Positions 8,625-17,395 of a stretch of DNA of 19,433 bases are shown here, piece after piece. Source of the DNA: Achromobacter sp. (GTDB lineage Bacteria > Pseudomonadota > Gammaproteobacteria > Burkholderiales > Burkholderiaceae_B). The translations under genes were made by a program, and so were the position numbers. The notes beneath the pieces were generated by a model that was not told the DNA's origin, searched no databases, and worked only from the letters and a program-made list of their open reading frames with translations. Location of the stretch: positions 1-19,433 of the forward strand of contig DMTA01000302.1 of assembly GCA_003454835.1 (NCBI GenBank), written 5' to 3'. The stretch's first letter is position 1. Every line of letters begins with the position of its first letter.

Positions 8625-9527
8625 CTACTCCTTGCGCCAGCCGCGGCGCGCACGCGCCGCCGTGTCCAGCAGCGTCAGCAAAGCCTCGCCGTCGCCATCG
8701 GCGATGGCGCGCTCGGCACGGTCCAGCACGCCGCGCACCGCGGCCAGTTCGGCCAGCATCGCGTCACGGTTGGACAAAAAGATGTCGCGCCACATCTCCG
8801 GCGATCCGGCGGCGATACGGGTGAAATCACGAAAGCCGCTGCCCGCCAGTTCCAGCCGGGTCGCGGCGTCGGCGGCCGTGGCCACCTGCTCCATATACAC
8901 CGACGACAGCAGATGCGGAAGATGGCTGACCGAGGCGAGCACGCGATCGTGCGCGTCGGCGTCCATGTCGATCACGTCCGCGCCGCAAGCCTGCCAAGCC
9001 TGGCGCACGAGCGCCATGGCCGTCGCCCCATTTTCCGGCACTGGCGTGAGGATGACGGTGCGCCCGCGGTAGAGGCCCGCATCGGCGGCCTCCGGCCCGG
9101 TACGCTCGGCGCCTGCGATGGGGTGGCCCGGCACGAACTGGCCCATACGGTCGCCCAATGCGGCGCGCGCCGCGTCGACCACTTCAGCCTTGGTGCTGCC
9201 GCCGTCGGTCAGCACGGCGCCTGGCGAGAGGTGCAGCCGCATCTGCGACAGCACGTTCGTCACACCGCCGACCGGCGTGGCCAGCATGATGAGGTCAGCC
9301 TGAGCCGCCGCGGCTTCGGCCGATACGGCCTCGTCGATAAGCCCCAGCGCAACGGCGCGTTCCAGCGACTGCGCATTGCGCCCCACGCCCAGCACCTTGC
9401 CCACCTGCCCCGCCTGCCGCAAGGCCGCCGCGAACGATCCGCCGATCAAGCCGACGCCAACCACTGCCAATACAGGAATCAGGGGGCCCGCGGCCCCCTG
9501 ATCTGAAGAAGGTAACGCGTCGTTCAT
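8625..9527 (-). CDS. tyrA: Prephenate dehydrogenase (TyrA family)
   Basis: The 300-residue protein has an N-terminal nucleotide-binding fold with GVGLIGGS at 24-31. Family blocks such as GHPIAGAERTG and SVSHLPHLLS follow in the middle. It would oxidatively decarboxylate prephenate to 4-hydroxyphenylpyruvate for tyrosine synthesis. Some TyrA proteins prefer arogenate or accept both, and substrate choice cannot be decided by eye. There is no fused chorismate mutase, unlike E. coli TyrA. The frame is open upstream to 9602, but the ATG at 9527 overlaps the hisC stop by four bases (ATGA) and gives the usual length, so I chose it. Codons 9-17 form a perfect 11-bp inverted repeat, described separately. 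Confidence 0.94.
   Translation of the reverse strand: MNDALPSSDQGAAGPLIPVLAVVGVGLIGGSFAAALRQAGQVGKVLGVGRNAQSLERAVALGLIDEAVSAEAAAAQADLIMLATPVGGVTNVLSQMRLHLSPGAVLTDGGSTKAEVVDAARAALGDRMGQFVPGHPIAGAERTGPEAADAGLYRGRTVILTPVPENGATAMALVRQAWQACGADVIDMDADAHDRVLASVSHLPHLLSSVYMEQVATAADAATRLELAGSGFRDFTRIAAGSPEMWRDIFLSNRDAMLAELAAVRGVLDRAERAIADGDGEALLTLLDTAARARRGWRKE
9478..9502. repeat. Perfect 11-bp inverted repeat inside tyrA
   Basis: ATCAGGGGGCC (9478-9488), spacer CGC, then its exact reverse complement GGCCCCCTGAT (9492-9502). It lies in codons 9-17 of tyrA, just after the hisC-tyrA overlap, and no T-tract follows. In mRNA it would form a very stable hairpin near the ribosome entry region. Confidence 0.85.
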
Positions 9528-10645
9528 GCGGTCAGGATGGCGGTCAGGGCGTCGATGAATCGGGCGTTTTCTTGGGGCAGCCCAATGGACACGCGCAGCC
9601 ACTCCGGCAGACCGTCGCCCGCGACGGGACGCACGATGACGCCGCGCTTGAGGAGCTCAAGATTGATGCGCGGCGCGTCACCCACGTGAACCAGCACGAA
9701 GTTGCCGTAGCTGGGTACGTAGCGCAGATTGAGCTTGTCGAACGCGGCGCACAGTTGCGCCTTGCCCGCCTTGTTGGAGGCGTACGCTTCTTGCAGGTAT
9801 TCGGCGTCGCCCAGCGCGGCGATGGCCGCGGCCTGCGCCAGCGTGTTGACGTTGAAGGGCTGGCGCACGCGGTTGAGCAGGTCGGTCAGGCCGGGCTGCG
9901 CCACCGAGAAGCCGACGCGCAGGCCCGCCAGGCCGTAGGCCTTGGAGAAGGTGCGCGAAACGATCAGGTTCGGATACTGCCGCGCCAGCGCGGTGCTGTC
10001 GAAGCGCAGCTCCGGATCCAGGTATTCGTTGTAGGCCTCGTCCAGCACAACCGTGACACGATCGCCGTGCGCAGCATGCACACGCTCCAGGAAATCCGCG
10101 ACCTTGTCGCCCGGCACGAAGGTGCCGGTCGGATTGTTCGGGTTGGCGATGAACAACAGTCGCGTGTCGTCGGCGATGGCGTCGAACATCGCATCCAGGT
10201 CGTGGCCGTGATCGATGGCCGGCACCACGATGTGGCGCGCGCCGCGCGCCTGCGTGGCAAGACGGTAGACCGCGAACGAGTGCTGCGCATACACCGCCGA
10301 GGCGCCCGGCTCCAGCAGCGCCAGCGCGGCGATTTCCAGGATGTCGTTCGAGCCGTTGCCGAGCGTGATCCAGTTCATCGGCACGCCATAGCGTTCGGCA
10401 AGCGCCGCCTTCAGATCAAAGCCATTGGGATCCGGGTAGCGCGCCAGCGATTCGGCGGCGGCCAGCATGGCTGCCTTCGCCGACTTGGGCATGCCCAAGG
10501 GGTTTTCGTTGGAGGCCAGCTTGACGATGGTCGTCGGATCCAGCCCGAACTCGCGGGCCAGTTCTTCGATCGGCTTGCCGGCCTGGTACGGGGCGATGGC
10601 GCTGACGTGCGCGGGGGCAACGAGGGGCTTGGATGCGTGGGTCAT
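9524..10645 (-). CDS. hisC: HisC-type aminotransferase, probably serving aromatic amino acid synthesis
   Basis: This fold-type I PLP aminotransferase has 373 residues. NENPLG lies at 46-51 and ANPNNPTG at 167-174. VLDEAYNEY (200-208) contributes the Asp that contacts the PLP pyridine nitrogen, and SRTFSKAYGLAGLRVG contains the Schiff-base lysine Lys235. By family it is histidinol-phosphate aminotransferase. It sits between pheA and tyrA rather than with histidine genes, so it more likely converts phenylpyruvate and 4-hydroxyphenylpyruvate to Phe and Tyr, perhaps with histidinol-phosphate activity too. The frame extends upstream to 10696, but the ATG at 10645, ten bases after the pheA stop, gives the normal N-terminus. 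The stop overlaps the tyrA start. Confidence 0.93.
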   Translation of the reverse strand: MTHASKPLVAPAHVSAIAPYQAGKPIEELAREFGLDPTTIVKLASNENPLGMPKSAKAAMLAAAESLARYPDPNGFDLKAALAERYGVPMNWITLGNGSNDILEIAALALLEPGASAVYAQHSFAVYRLATQARGARHIVVPAIDHGHDLDAMFDAIADDTRLLFIANPNNPTGTFVPGDKVADFLERVHAAHGDRVTVVLDEAYNEYLDPELRFDSTALARQYPNLIVSRTFSKAYGLAGLRVGFSVAQPGLTDLLNRVRQPFNVNTLAQAAAIAALGDAEYLQEAYASNKAGKAQLCAAFDKLNLRYVPSYGNFVLVHVGDAPRINLELLKRGVIVRPVAGDGLPEWLRVSIGLPQENARFIDALTAILTA

Positions 10646-10655
10646 GATGTGGGAT

Positions 10656-11741
10656 TCACTGCGCAGGGTACGAGCCCAGCACTTTGAGATAAGCAACCTG
10701 CGCCTGCAGGGCCGCCAGGGCGCGCTCGACGTTCGGGTCGTTCCGATGGCCCAGGACGTCGACGTAGAAATAGTATTCCCACTGGCCGGTGCGCGCGGGG
10801 CGCGACTCGAAGCGCGTCATCGACACACCGTTGGCGGCCAGGGGCGCCAGCATTTCATAGACCGCGCCCGCGCGGTTCGGCACCGCCAGGATCAGGCTGG
10901 TCTTGTCCTTGCCGCTGACCAGCGGCTCGATATTGCCGATCGCCAGGAAGCGGGTGCGGTTGTGCGGGTCGTCCTGGATGCCGGCGGCGACGATCTGCAG
11001 GTTCCAGGCGGGCGCAGCCACTTCGCCGGCAATGGCGGCGATGCTCGCGTCCGACGCGGCAGCGCGCGCCGCCTCGGAATTGCTGGACGCGGCCACGCGC
11101 TCGACGTCGGGATAGTTGCGCGTCAGCCAGCCCTGGCACTGGGCCAGCGCCTGCGGGTGCGCGGAAATCGTCTTGATGCCGTCCATGCTGCCCGATTGCG
11201 ACATCAGGCAATGGCGGATGACGAGCGAACGTTCGCCCAGGATCTTCACCGGCGTGTTCAGCAGCAGGTCCAGGCTGCGGTTGACGGCGCCTTCAGTGGA
11301 GTTTTCCACCGGCACCATGCCCACGTCAGCCTGACCGGCCTCGACGGCCCGGAAGACCTCGTCAAACGAGGCGCAAGGAAGCTTTTGGACGGCATGGCCA
11401 AAATGCTCCAGCGCGGCCTGTTCCGAGAACGAGCCCTGGGGCCCCAGGAACGCGACGGTCATGCCGCGTTCCAGGCCCCGGCATGCGGAGATGATTTCGG
11501 TCCAGACCGACGCCACGCCGGCGTTCGGGAACGGACCGGGATTGATCTGCTGCAGGCGGCGGATGACCTCGGCCTCGCGCTCGGGGCGCAGCACCGGGCC
11601 ATCGGCGTGCGCGGCATGCTTGGCCTCGCCCACTTCCAGCGCGGCGCGCGCGCGCTGCGACAGGAGATCGAGGATCTGCGCGTCGAGGTCGTCGATGCGC
11701 TTTCGCAGGGGAAGCAGCTTGCGCTGCAGCTCTTCATCCAT
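10656..11741 (-). CDS. pheA: Bifunctional chorismate mutase / prephenate dehydratase (P-protein)
   Basis: The 361-residue protein has an AroQ-type chorismate mutase domain at about 1-90 ([20 protein letters not shown]). A prephenate dehydratase domain follows at about 93-270 ([33 protein letters not shown]). A C-terminal ACT domain contains the ESRP motif for phenylalanine binding. It turns chorismate into phenylpyruvate and should be feedback-inhibited by Phe. The ACT 'GALV' site reads GAVY here. The start ATG (11741) overlaps the serC end by eight bases. I saw no leader peptide with Phe codons, as expected inside an operon. Its product is the substrate for the adjacent HisC-type aminotransferase. 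Confidence 0.96.
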   Translation of the reverse strand: MDEELQRKLLPLRKRIDDLDAQILDLLSQRARAALEVGEAKHAAHADGPVLRPEREAEVIRRLQQINPGPFPNAGVASVWTEIISACRGLERGMTVAFLGPQGSFSEQAALEHFGHAVQKLPCASFDEVFRAVEAGQADVGMVPVENSTEGAVNRSLDLLLNTPVKILGERSLVIRHCLMSQSGSMDGIKTISAHPQALAQCQGWLTRNYPDVERVAASSNSEAARAAASDASIAAIAGEVAAPAWNLQIVAAGIQDDPHNRTRFLAIGNIEPLVSGKDKTSLILAVPNRAGAVYEMLAPLAANGVSMTRFESRPARTGQWEYYFYVDVLGHRNDPNVERALAALQAQVAYLKVLGSYPAQ

Positions 11742-12864
11742 GGCGGCGCTCGAATTCCTTCAGGTACTCGACTAGCGCCGTCACGCCTTCGAGCGGCAGC
11801 GCGTTGTAGATGGAGGCGCGCATGCCGCCCACGCTTTTGTGGCCTTTCAATTGCGTGAGGCCAGCTGCCTCGGCGCCCTTCAGAAAAGCGTCGTTGAGCG
11901 ATTCGTCATGCAGCACGAACGGCACGTTCATGCGCGAACGCACGGGTGCGTGGATGGGATTGCGGTAGAAGCCGGTGCTGTCCAGGTAGCCGTACAGCAG
12001 ATCGGCCTTGGCCTTGTTGGCCGCTTCCATGCCGGCCACGCCGCCATTGGCCTTGACCCACTTGAACACCAGGCCCGCGATGTAGATCGCGAAGGTCGGC
12101 GGGGTGTTGTAGCGCGAGTGCTCGGCCGCCACGTTGGCGTAGTCAAACGCCGAGGGACAGATCGGCAAAGCCTGACCGATCAGGTCGCGGCGCGCGATGA
12201 CCATGGTGACGCCGGCCGGGCCGGCGTTCTTCTGCGCGCCGGCATACATCATGCCGCAGCGTGACACGTCCATCGGACGCGACAGGAAGTGCGAAGAAGC
12301 ATCGATGACCAGCGGCACATCGGGCGCGCCGAGGTCAGCGGTGTCGGGCCAATCCAGAAACTCGACGCCACCAATGGTTTCGTTGCTGCACAGGTGCAGG
12401 TAGGCCGATTCCTTGCGCACCTGCCAGGTGTTGGCGGGCGGCACCCAGGTCAGCGGCGCCTGTTCGCGGCCGTCGATCTGGGTGGCGTGATCGGAGCTGG
12501 CCGCGACGTGCGTGCTGCCGTAGCGGCCGGCTTCCTTGTACGAACGCTTGGACCAATGGCCCGTCACGACGAAATCCGCGGCTGGCGCGCCGCGGCGTCC
12601 CATGAGATTCATGGGGACGATGGCGTTTTCCCCGGAACCGCCGCCTTGCATGAACATGACGGCGTAATCCGCCGGCAGGCCCAGCAGGTCGCGCAGATCG
12701 GATTCTGCTTCATCGCAGATCTGCACGAAATGCTTGCCGCGATGGCTCATTTCCATCACGGACATGCCGCTGCCGTGCCAGTCCAGCATTTCTGCAGCGG
12801 CTTGCTGCAGCACCACCTCGGGCAAGACCGAGGGGCCGGCCGAGAAATTCCAGGGGCGGGCCAT
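11734..12864 (-). CDS. serC: Phosphoserine aminotransferase
   Basis: The 376-residue PLP enzyme opens with the family's [10 protein letters not shown] (6-15). It has QGGGSGENA (73-81), an [13 protein letters not shown] block (185-197), and [10 protein letters not shown] (209-218), in which Lys212 is the Schiff-base lysine. It transaminates 3-phosphohydroxypyruvate to phosphoserine and also acts in the DXP-dependent PLP pathway in many bacteria, so it can supply cofactor to HisC next door. GGAG lies five bases before the ATG, inside gyrA. The gyrA stop and serC start share one base (TAATG), and the 3' end overlaps pheA by eight bases. Confidence 0.96.
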   Translation of the reverse strand: MARPWNFSAGPSVLPEVVLQQAAAEMLDWHGSGMSVMEMSHRGKHFVQICDEAESDLRDLLGLPADYAVMFMQGGGSGENAIVPMNLMGRRGAPAADFVVTGHWSKRSYKEAGRYGSTHVAASSDHATQIDGREQAPLTWVPPANTWQVRKESAYLHLCSNETIGGVEFLDWPDTADLGAPDVPLVIDASSHFLSRPMDVSRCGMMYAGAQKNAGPAGVTMVIARRDLIGQALPICPSAFDYANVAAEHSRYNTPPTFAIYIAGLVFKWVKANGGVAGMEAANKAKADLLYGYLDSTGFYRNPIHAPVRSRMNVPFVLHDESLNDAFLKGAEAAGLTQLKGHKSVGGMRASIYNALPLEGVTALVEYLKEFERRHG

Positions 12865-15524
12865 TATTGCTCCGTAGGTTCCGTCGAATCTGCTGCGTCG
12901 CTGCTCTCGTCGCCACCGGTTTCCTGGCCGTCTTCGTCCAGTTCGCCGTCGTCGTCCGCGTCGCTTTCGACGACACGGCGCACGCCGGACAGCGTGCTGC
13001 CGTCGTCGACGTTGATCAGCGTGACGCCCTGCGTCGCGCGGCCCATTTCGCGGATTTCCGCGACGCGGGTGCGCACTAGGACGCCGCCGGTGGTGATGAG
13101 CATGATTTCATCGGTAGGCGTGACCAGCACCGCGCCCACCACCTTGCCGTTGCGCGAGGTGGTCTGGATGGCGATCATGCCCTTCGTGCCGCGGCCGTGG
13201 CGCGTGTACTCCGCGATCGGCGTGCGCTTGCCATAGCCGTTTTCCGTGGCGGTCAGCACCGTCTGCGTTTCGTCGCCGGCAACCAGCAGCGCGATCACCG
13301 TCTGCGTGTCCTCGAGCATCATGCCGCGCACGCCGCGGGCATTGCGGCCCATCGGACGCACGTCGTTTTCGTCGAAGCGCACGGCCTTGCCGGCGTCCGA
13401 GAACAACATGACGTCGTGCTTGCCGTCGGTGAGATCGGCGCCGACCAGGTAGTCGCCATCGTCAAGGTCGACAGCGATGATGCCGGCCTTGCGCGGGTTG
13501 GAGAAGTCGGACAGCGGGGTCTTCTTGACCGTGCCGCGCGAGGTCGCCATGAAGACGAAGTGGTCTTCGCTGAATTCCTTGACCGGCAGCACCACCGTGA
13601 TCTTCTCGCCGTCGGCCAGCGGGAACATGTTGACGATCGGCTTGCCGCGCGAATTGCGTGTGCCTTGCGGCACTTCCCAGACCTTCAGCCAGTACACGCG
13701 GCCGCGGTTCGAGAAGCACAGCAGGAAGTCGTGCGTATTGGCGATGAAGAGCTGGTCGATCCAGTCGTTTTCCTTCATGGCCGTCGCCTGCTTGCCGCGT
13801 CCGCCGCGCTTTTGCGAGCGGTACTCGGACAACGGCTGGCTCTTGATGTAGCCGCCGTGCGACAGCGTCACGACCATGTCGGTCGGCGTGATCAGGTCTT
13901 CGGTATCGAGTTCCGTCGCATTCAGTTCGATTTCCGAACGGCGCGAGTCCTTGGCGCCGGTCGAGAACTCGGCCTTGATGGCCTGCAGCTCTTCACTGAT
14001 GATGGACGTGATGCGCTCCGGACGGGCCAGGATGTCCAGCAGGTCGGCGATCGTGGACATGATGTCCTTGTACTCGCCGACGATCTTGTCCTGCTCCAGC
14101 CCGGTCAGGCGTTGCAGGCGCATGTTCAGGATTTCCTGGGCCTGCGTATCGCTCAGGCGATACAGGCCGTCGCCCTGAAGACCGAACTCGACGCCCAGGT
14201 CGTCCGGACGGAACGCCGCACGGCCGCCCGGCGTGTCGCCGTCGGCGCGCGACAGCATTTCGCGCACCAGCGACGAATCCCAGGATTTCGCCATCAGTTC
14301 CTGACGAGCGACCGGCGGGGTCGGCGCTGCCTTGATGATCGCGATGAAATCGTCGATGTTGGCCAGAGCCACCGCCAGGCCTTCCAGCACATGGCCACGC
14401 TCGCGGGCCTTGCGCAACTGGAACACGGTGCGGCGCGTGACCACTTCCCGGCGATGCTGCAGGAAGTAGTCGATCATCTGCTTCAGGTTGAGCAGGCGGG
14501 GCTGGCCGTCGACCAGCGCCACCAGGTTCATCCCGAAGGTGTCCTGGAGCTGGGTGTTCTTGTAGAGGTTGTTCAGAACGACCTCAGGCACCTCACCGCG
14601 CTTGAGCTCGATGACAAGACGCATGCCGTCCTTGTCCGATTCGTCGCGGATGTCGGAGATGCCTTCAATCTTCTTGTCGTTGACCAGCTCGGCAATGCGT
14701 TCCTGCAGCGTCTTCTTGTTGACCTGGTAGGGAATCGCGTCGATCACGATCGCCTGGCGATTGCCCTTCTCCATGTCTTCGAAGTGCGTCTTGGCGCGCA
14801 TGATGACGCGGCCGCGACCCGTGCGATAGCCTTCGCGCACGCCGGACATGCCGTAGATGATGCCGCCAGTGGGAAAGTCCGGCGCCGGGATGAGCTCGAT
14901 CAGCTCATCGACCGTGCACGCCGGATTGCGCAGGCAGTACAGGCAGCCGTCGACCACTTCCTGGAGGTTGTGCGGCGGAATGTTGGTGGCCATGCCCACC
15001 GCGATGCCGGAGCTGCCGTTGACCAGCAGGTTGGGCAGGCGCGACGGCAGCAGCAGCGGTTCCTGTTCGCTGCCGTCGTAGTTGGGGCCGAAGTCGACGG
15101 TTTCCTGGTCGATGTCGGCCAGCAGCTCGTGGGCGATCTTGGCCAGGCGGATTTCGGTGTATCGCATCGCCGCGGCGTTGTCGCCGTCGATGGAGCCGAA
15201 GTTGCCCTGGCCGTCGACCAGCATGTAGCGCATGGAGAAATCCTGCGCCATGCGGACAATGGTGTCGTAAACGGACTGGTCGCCGTGGGGGTGGTACTTA
15301 CCGATGACGTCCCCGACGATACGCGCGGACTTCTTATAGGCGCGGTTCCAGTCGTTGTTCAGCTCGTGCATCGCGTAGAGCACGCGCCGGTGGACGGGCT
15401 TCAAGCCGTCCCGCACATCCGGAAGCGCCCGACCGACGATCACACTCATCGCGTAATCGAGGTAACTGCGGCGCATCTCTTCTTCCAGCGATACCGGAAG
15501 CGTCTCCTTGGCAAAGGAATCCAT
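12864..15524 (-). CDS. gyrA: DNA gyrase subunit A
   Basis: The 886-residue protein is the breakage-reunion subunit of type II topoisomerase, which introduces negative supercoils together with GyrB. The start [17 protein letters not shown] aligns with E. coli GyrA residue for residue. This places the catalytic tyrosine at Tyr122 ([10 protein letters not shown]) and the quinolone region at [13 protein letters not shown] (76-88). Position 83 is Gln where E. coli has Ser, and Asp87 is kept. The C-terminal half contains the GyrA box QKRGGRG and ends in a strongly acidic tail, as is normal for gyrase rather than topoisomerase IV. The frame is open to 15701, but that stretch has no gyrase-like sequence. 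No Shine-Dalgarno site precedes the ATG at 15524, which follows TATATAT directly. Confidence 0.97.
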   Translation of the reverse strand: MDSFAKETLPVSLEEEMRRSYLDYAMSVIVGRALPDVRDGLKPVHRRVLYAMHELNNDWNRAYKKSARIVGDVIGKYHPHGDQSVYDTIVRMAQDFSMRYMLVDGQGNFGSIDGDNAAAMRYTEIRLAKIAHELLADIDQETVDFGPNYDGSEQEPLLLPSRLPNLLVNGSSGIAVGMATNIPPHNLQEVVDGCLYCLRNPACTVDELIELIPAPDFPTGGIIYGMSGVREGYRTGRGRVIMRAKTHFEDMEKGNRQAIVIDAIPYQVNKKTLQERIAELVNDKKIEGISDIRDESDKDGMRLVIELKRGEVPEVVLNNLYKNTQLQDTFGMNLVALVDGQPRLLNLKQMIDYFLQHRREVVTRRTVFQLRKARERGHVLEGLAVALANIDDFIAIIKAAPTPPVARQELMAKSWDSSLVREMLSRADGDTPGGRAAFRPDDLGVEFGLQGDGLYRLSDTQAQEILNMRLQRLTGLEQDKIVGEYKDIMSTIADLLDILARPERITSIISEELQAIKAEFSTGAKDSRRSEIELNATELDTEDLITPTDMVVTLSHGGYIKSQPLSEYRSQKRGGRGKQATAMKENDWIDQLFIANTHDFLLCFSNRGRVYWLKVWEVPQGTRNSRGKPIVNMFPLADGEKITVVLPVKEFSEDHFVFMATSRGTVKKTPLSDFSNPRKAGIIAVDLDDGDYLVGADLTDGKHDVMLFSDAGKAVRFDENDVRPMGRNARGVRGMMLEDTQTVIALLVAGDETQTVLTATENGYGKRTPIAEYTRHGRGTKGMIAIQTTSRNGKVVGAVLVTPTDEIMLITTGGVLVRTRVAEIREMGRATQGVTLINVDDGSTLSGVRRVVESDADDDGELDEDGQETGGDESSDAADSTEPTEQ

Positions 15525-15576
15525 ATATATAACGACAGAATCGTGTAAGGAGGAACCCGGGCCGGGTAAACAGGAA

Positions 15577-15582
15577 ATTCTA
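15577..15582 (-). promoter_or_regulatory. Possible gyrA -10 element
   Basis: On the minus strand TAGAAT (one mismatch to TATAAT) lies about 53 bases before the gyrA start. The hexamer 17 bases further upstream (GGACCG) does not resemble a -35. This is a weak candidate, offered because a transcript start near 15570 would give a normal leader. Confidence 0.3.
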
Positions 15583-15596
15583 TCATTCGATTGGGG

Positions 15597-15650
15597 GACC
15601 GGTCCGATGGGCCGTCCGAAGGCGCCGCAAGCGGACCGCGACGGACCGAT
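15597..15650. repeat. Clustered GGACCG / CGGTCC motifs upstream of gyrA
   Basis: GGACCGGTCC is a perfect palindrome at 15597-15606. CGGACC recurs at 15632-15637 and 15642-15647, and the related CCGTCCG lies at 15612-15618. The arms could pair into an imperfect hairpin or serve as protein half-sites. Function unknown. Confidence 0.5.
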
Positions 15651-15833
15651 CAGAAACGCGGCGCGGCCACGCCCACCCGAGCCCTGCGGCCCTGTTGTCA
15701 AAAACCAACATGGGAAACGGCAGGAGTGCCGAAAACGTCATATCCAGCATTAATGCGCCTGTCCAGGGAAGCCAAAGCCCCCCAAATGCCTTAAGATTGT
15801 TTCCAGCACGCAGGAAACCCAGTAGCTATTCCT

Positions 15834-15861
15834 TTGAACCAGCTCTTGGCGTTGCTATACT
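15834..15861 (+). promoter_or_regulatory. Sigma-70 promoter of ompA
   Basis: TTGAAC (15834-15839) and TATACT (15856-15861) are separated by 16 bases. A start near 15868 would leave a leader of about 70 bases before the ompA ATG. It is the best promoter match in the window, as expected for an abundant outer-membrane protein. Confidence 0.8.
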
Positions 15862-15926
15862 GGCCCCGTTTTCCTGATATGCGGCGGGGGTTCGCTGCGA
15901 GTCACTTATCCAGCTTCAAGCTCAAC

Positions 15927-15932
15927 GAGGAG
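15927..15932 (+). promoter_or_regulatory. ompA ribosome binding site
   Basis: GAGGAG lies four bases before the ATG at 15937. It is stronger than the sites of most neighbouring genes and fixes the start. Confidence 0.85.
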
Positions 15933-15936
15933 AAAC

Positions 15937-16518
15937 ATGAACAAACCCTCCAAATTCGCTCTGGCGCTCGCCTTCGCCGCCGTCACGGCCTCTGGTGTAG
16001 CTTCCGCGCAAACCGTGGACAACTGGCGCAACCCGTTCGGTAACGTTTGGAAGAACGGTACGAACGAATTGTGCTGGCGCGATGCCTTCTGGACCCCGGC
16101 CACCGGTATCCCCGGTTGCGACGGCGTCCCGGTTGCCCAACAGAAGGCGAAGCCGGCCCCGATGGCGGCAAAGGTCGTGTTCAATGCTGACACGTTCTTC
16201 GACTTCGACAAGTCGACCCTGAAGCCCGAAGGTCGCCAACTGCTGCAGCAAGTCGCTCAGCAAGCCAGCACCATCGATCTGGAAACGATCATCGCCGTCG
16301 GCCACACCGACTCGATCGGTACCGAACAGTACAACCAGAAGCTGTCCGAGCGCCGCGCCGCTTCGGTCAAGGCTTACCTGGTCAGCCTGGGCATCGACCC
16401 CAACCGTATCTATACGGAAGGCAAGGGCGAACTGCAGCCGATCGCTTCCAACAAGACGAAGGAAGGCCGCGCCCAGAACCGTCGCGTTGAGATCGAAATC
16501 GTGGGTAGCCGCAAGTAA
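15937..16518 (+). CDS. ompA: OmpA-family outer membrane protein without beta-barrel
   Basis: The 193-residue protein has a signal peptide (1-24, ASA before QTVDN). A short N-terminal module follows with [20 protein letters not shown] and two cysteines, Cys46 and Cys61, that could form a disulphide. An OmpA/Pal peptidoglycan-binding domain fills about 80-190. That domain shows [13 protein letters not shown] (87-99) and [20 protein letters not shown] (122-141). Asp125 and Arg140 are spaced like the diaminopimelate-binding Asp241 and Arg256 of E. coli OmpA. The roughly 170-residue beta-barrel of E. coli OmpA is absent, and no lipobox cysteine follows the signal. Proteins of this form are usual in Bordetella and Burkholderia relatives. 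It has its own promoter and terminator, so it is monocistronic. Confidence 0.92.
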   Translation: MNKPSKFALALAFAAVTASGVASAQTVDNWRNPFGNVWKNGTNELCWRDAFWTPATGIPGCDGVPVAQQKAKPAPMAAKVVFNADTFFDFDKSTLKPEGRQLLQQVAQQASTIDLETIIAVGHTDSIGTEQYNQKLSERRAASVKAYLVSLGIDPNRIYTEGKGELQPIASNKTKEGRAQNRRVEIEIVGSRK

Positions 16519-16541
16519 TTGTCGGACTAGCTACAATAAGG

Positions 16542-16569
16542 GGGCCTCGCATAGCGAGGCCCTTTTTTT
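16542..16569 (+). terminator. Rho-independent terminator after ompA
   Basis: GGGCCTCGC and GCGAGGCCC form a perfect 9-bp stem with loop ATA (16551-16553), followed by seven T (16563-16569). It begins 24 bases after the ompA stop. Confidence 0.95.
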
Positions 16570-16575
16570 CGCCTG

Positions 16576-16616
16576 CGACGCACCCATCTGGTGCGTCGGC
16601 GAGCCTCCTCCTCGCC
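16576..16616 (+). repeat. Two consecutive hairpins upstream of ubiG
   Basis: CGACGCACC (16576-16584), loop CATCT, and GGTGCGTCG (16590-16598) form a perfect 9-bp stem. GGCGAG (16598-16603) and CTCGCC (16611-16616) form a 6-bp stem next to it, sharing one base. Neither has a T-tract, so they are not simple terminators. They start seven bases after the ompA terminator T-run. Confidence 0.7.
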
Positions 16617-16631
16617 TAGCGCGCTGGACCC

Positions 16632-16645
16632 CTCTATATATAGAG
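16632..16645. promoter_or_regulatory. 14-bp perfect palindrome, possible ubiG promoter or operator
   Basis: CTCTATATATAGAG lies 21 bases before the ubiG ATG. It contains TATATA, which could act as a -10, but no -35 match sits at the right distance. It may instead be a protein-binding dyad. With the ompA terminator upstream, ubiG needs a promoter in this short stretch. Confidence 0.4.
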
Positions 16646-16666
16646 CAGCCTTACGCCGGACCGCCC

Positions 16667-17395
16667 ATGAACACGCAAACTCACGACACCGCGCAAGCCT
16701 CCGTCAACGCCGATCAGGCCGAAATCGACAAGTTCAGCGCCCTGGCCAGCCGCTGGTGGGATCCCGAAAGCGAGTTCAAGCCGCTGCACGCCATCAATCC
16801 GCTGCGGCTGGAATGGATCCAGGAATGCGCGGGCAGCCTCGCCGGCCGCAAGGTGCTGGACGTCGGTTGCGGCGGCGGCATCCTGTCGGAATCCATGGCC
16901 CGCAGCGGCGCGGACGTGACCGGGATCGACCTGGCCGACAAATCCCTGAAGATCGCGCGCCTGCACGGCCTGGAATCGGGCGTGAAGGTGGAGTACCGCA
17001 AGGTGCCCGTCGAGGAATTGGCTGCCGAGCAGCCGGGCCAGTACGACGTGGTGACTTGCATGGAAATGCTGGAGCATGTGCCGGATCCTGCCTCGATCGT
17101 GCGCGCCTGCTCGACGCTGGTCAAACCGGGCGGCTGGGTGTTCTTTTCCACACTCAACCGAAACGCCAAGTCCTTCGTGTTCGCGATCATCGGCGCAGAA
17201 TACATCCTGCGCCTCCTGCCCCGCGGCACCCACACCTACGATCAGTTCATCAAGCCGAGCGAGCTGTCGGCGGCGGCGCGCGGCGCCGCCCTGGAGCCGG
17301 TGAGCATGCGCGGCATGGAATACAACCCGATCACCCAGATCTACTCGCTGACTTCCGACACCTCGGTCAACTATCTGATGGCTACCCGTAAATGA
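16667..17395 (+). CDS. ubiG: Ubiquinone biosynthesis O-methyltransferase UbiG
   Basis: The 242-residue class I SAM-dependent methyltransferase performs both O-methylations in ubiquinone synthesis. The family N-terminus [27 protein letters not shown] (from 21) is followed by the SAM motif [13 protein letters not shown] (63-75) and GIDLA (86-90). The post-motif block [13 protein letters not shown] and the insert region near [17 protein letters not shown], typical of UbiG, come after. The frame is open upstream to 16487, overlapping the ompA end and terminator, so I chose the ATG at 16667, which gives the usual length. The Shine-Dalgarno site is weak. Its stop overlaps the start of the next gene by four bases (ATGA). 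Confidence 0.95.
   Translation: MNTQTHDTAQASVNADQAEIDKFSALASRWWDPESEFKPLHAINPLRLEWIQECAGSLAGRKVLDVGCGGGILSESMARSGADVTGIDLADKSLKIARLHGLESGVKVEYRKVPVEELAAEQPGQYDVVTCMEMLEHVPDPASIVRACSTLVKPGGWVFFSTLNRNAKSFVFAIIGAEYILRLLPRGTHTYDQFIKPSELSAAARGAALEPVSMRGMEYNPITQIYSLTSDTSVNYLMATRK

Larger units (their letters stand above)
15525..15936. other. Divergent intergenic region between gyrA and ompA
   Basis: This 412-base region has no convincing gene. The ompA promoter lies near its right end. Toward gyrA are clustered GGACCG/CGGTCC motifs (15597-15650), an ACCCGG-G-CCGGGT dyad (15555-15567) and a possible gyrA -10 element. GCATTAATGC (15747-15756) is an isolated 10-bp palindrome. A minus-strand TTGACA at 15696-15701 has no matching -10. 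Short open frames here look spurious. Confidence 0.6.

Noticed and set aside
15525..15531. TATATAT directly before the gyrA ATG as a -10 or sign of a leaderless message
   Set aside because: A -10 there would start transcription inside the gene, and there is no -35 at the right distance.
13197..15548. 783-codon plus-strand open frame opposite gyrA
   Set aside because: Antisense shadow of gyrA with low-complexity His/Val/Asp/Arg composition; no ribosome site or family features.
15696..15701. Minus-strand TTGACA as gyrA -35
   Set aside because: The sequence 15-18 bases downstream is GC-rich with no -10-like hexamer.
15508..15753. Small plus-strand frame starting inside the gyrA 5' end
   Set aside because: It starts antisense to gyrA, has no promoter, and its product lacks any recognisable pattern.
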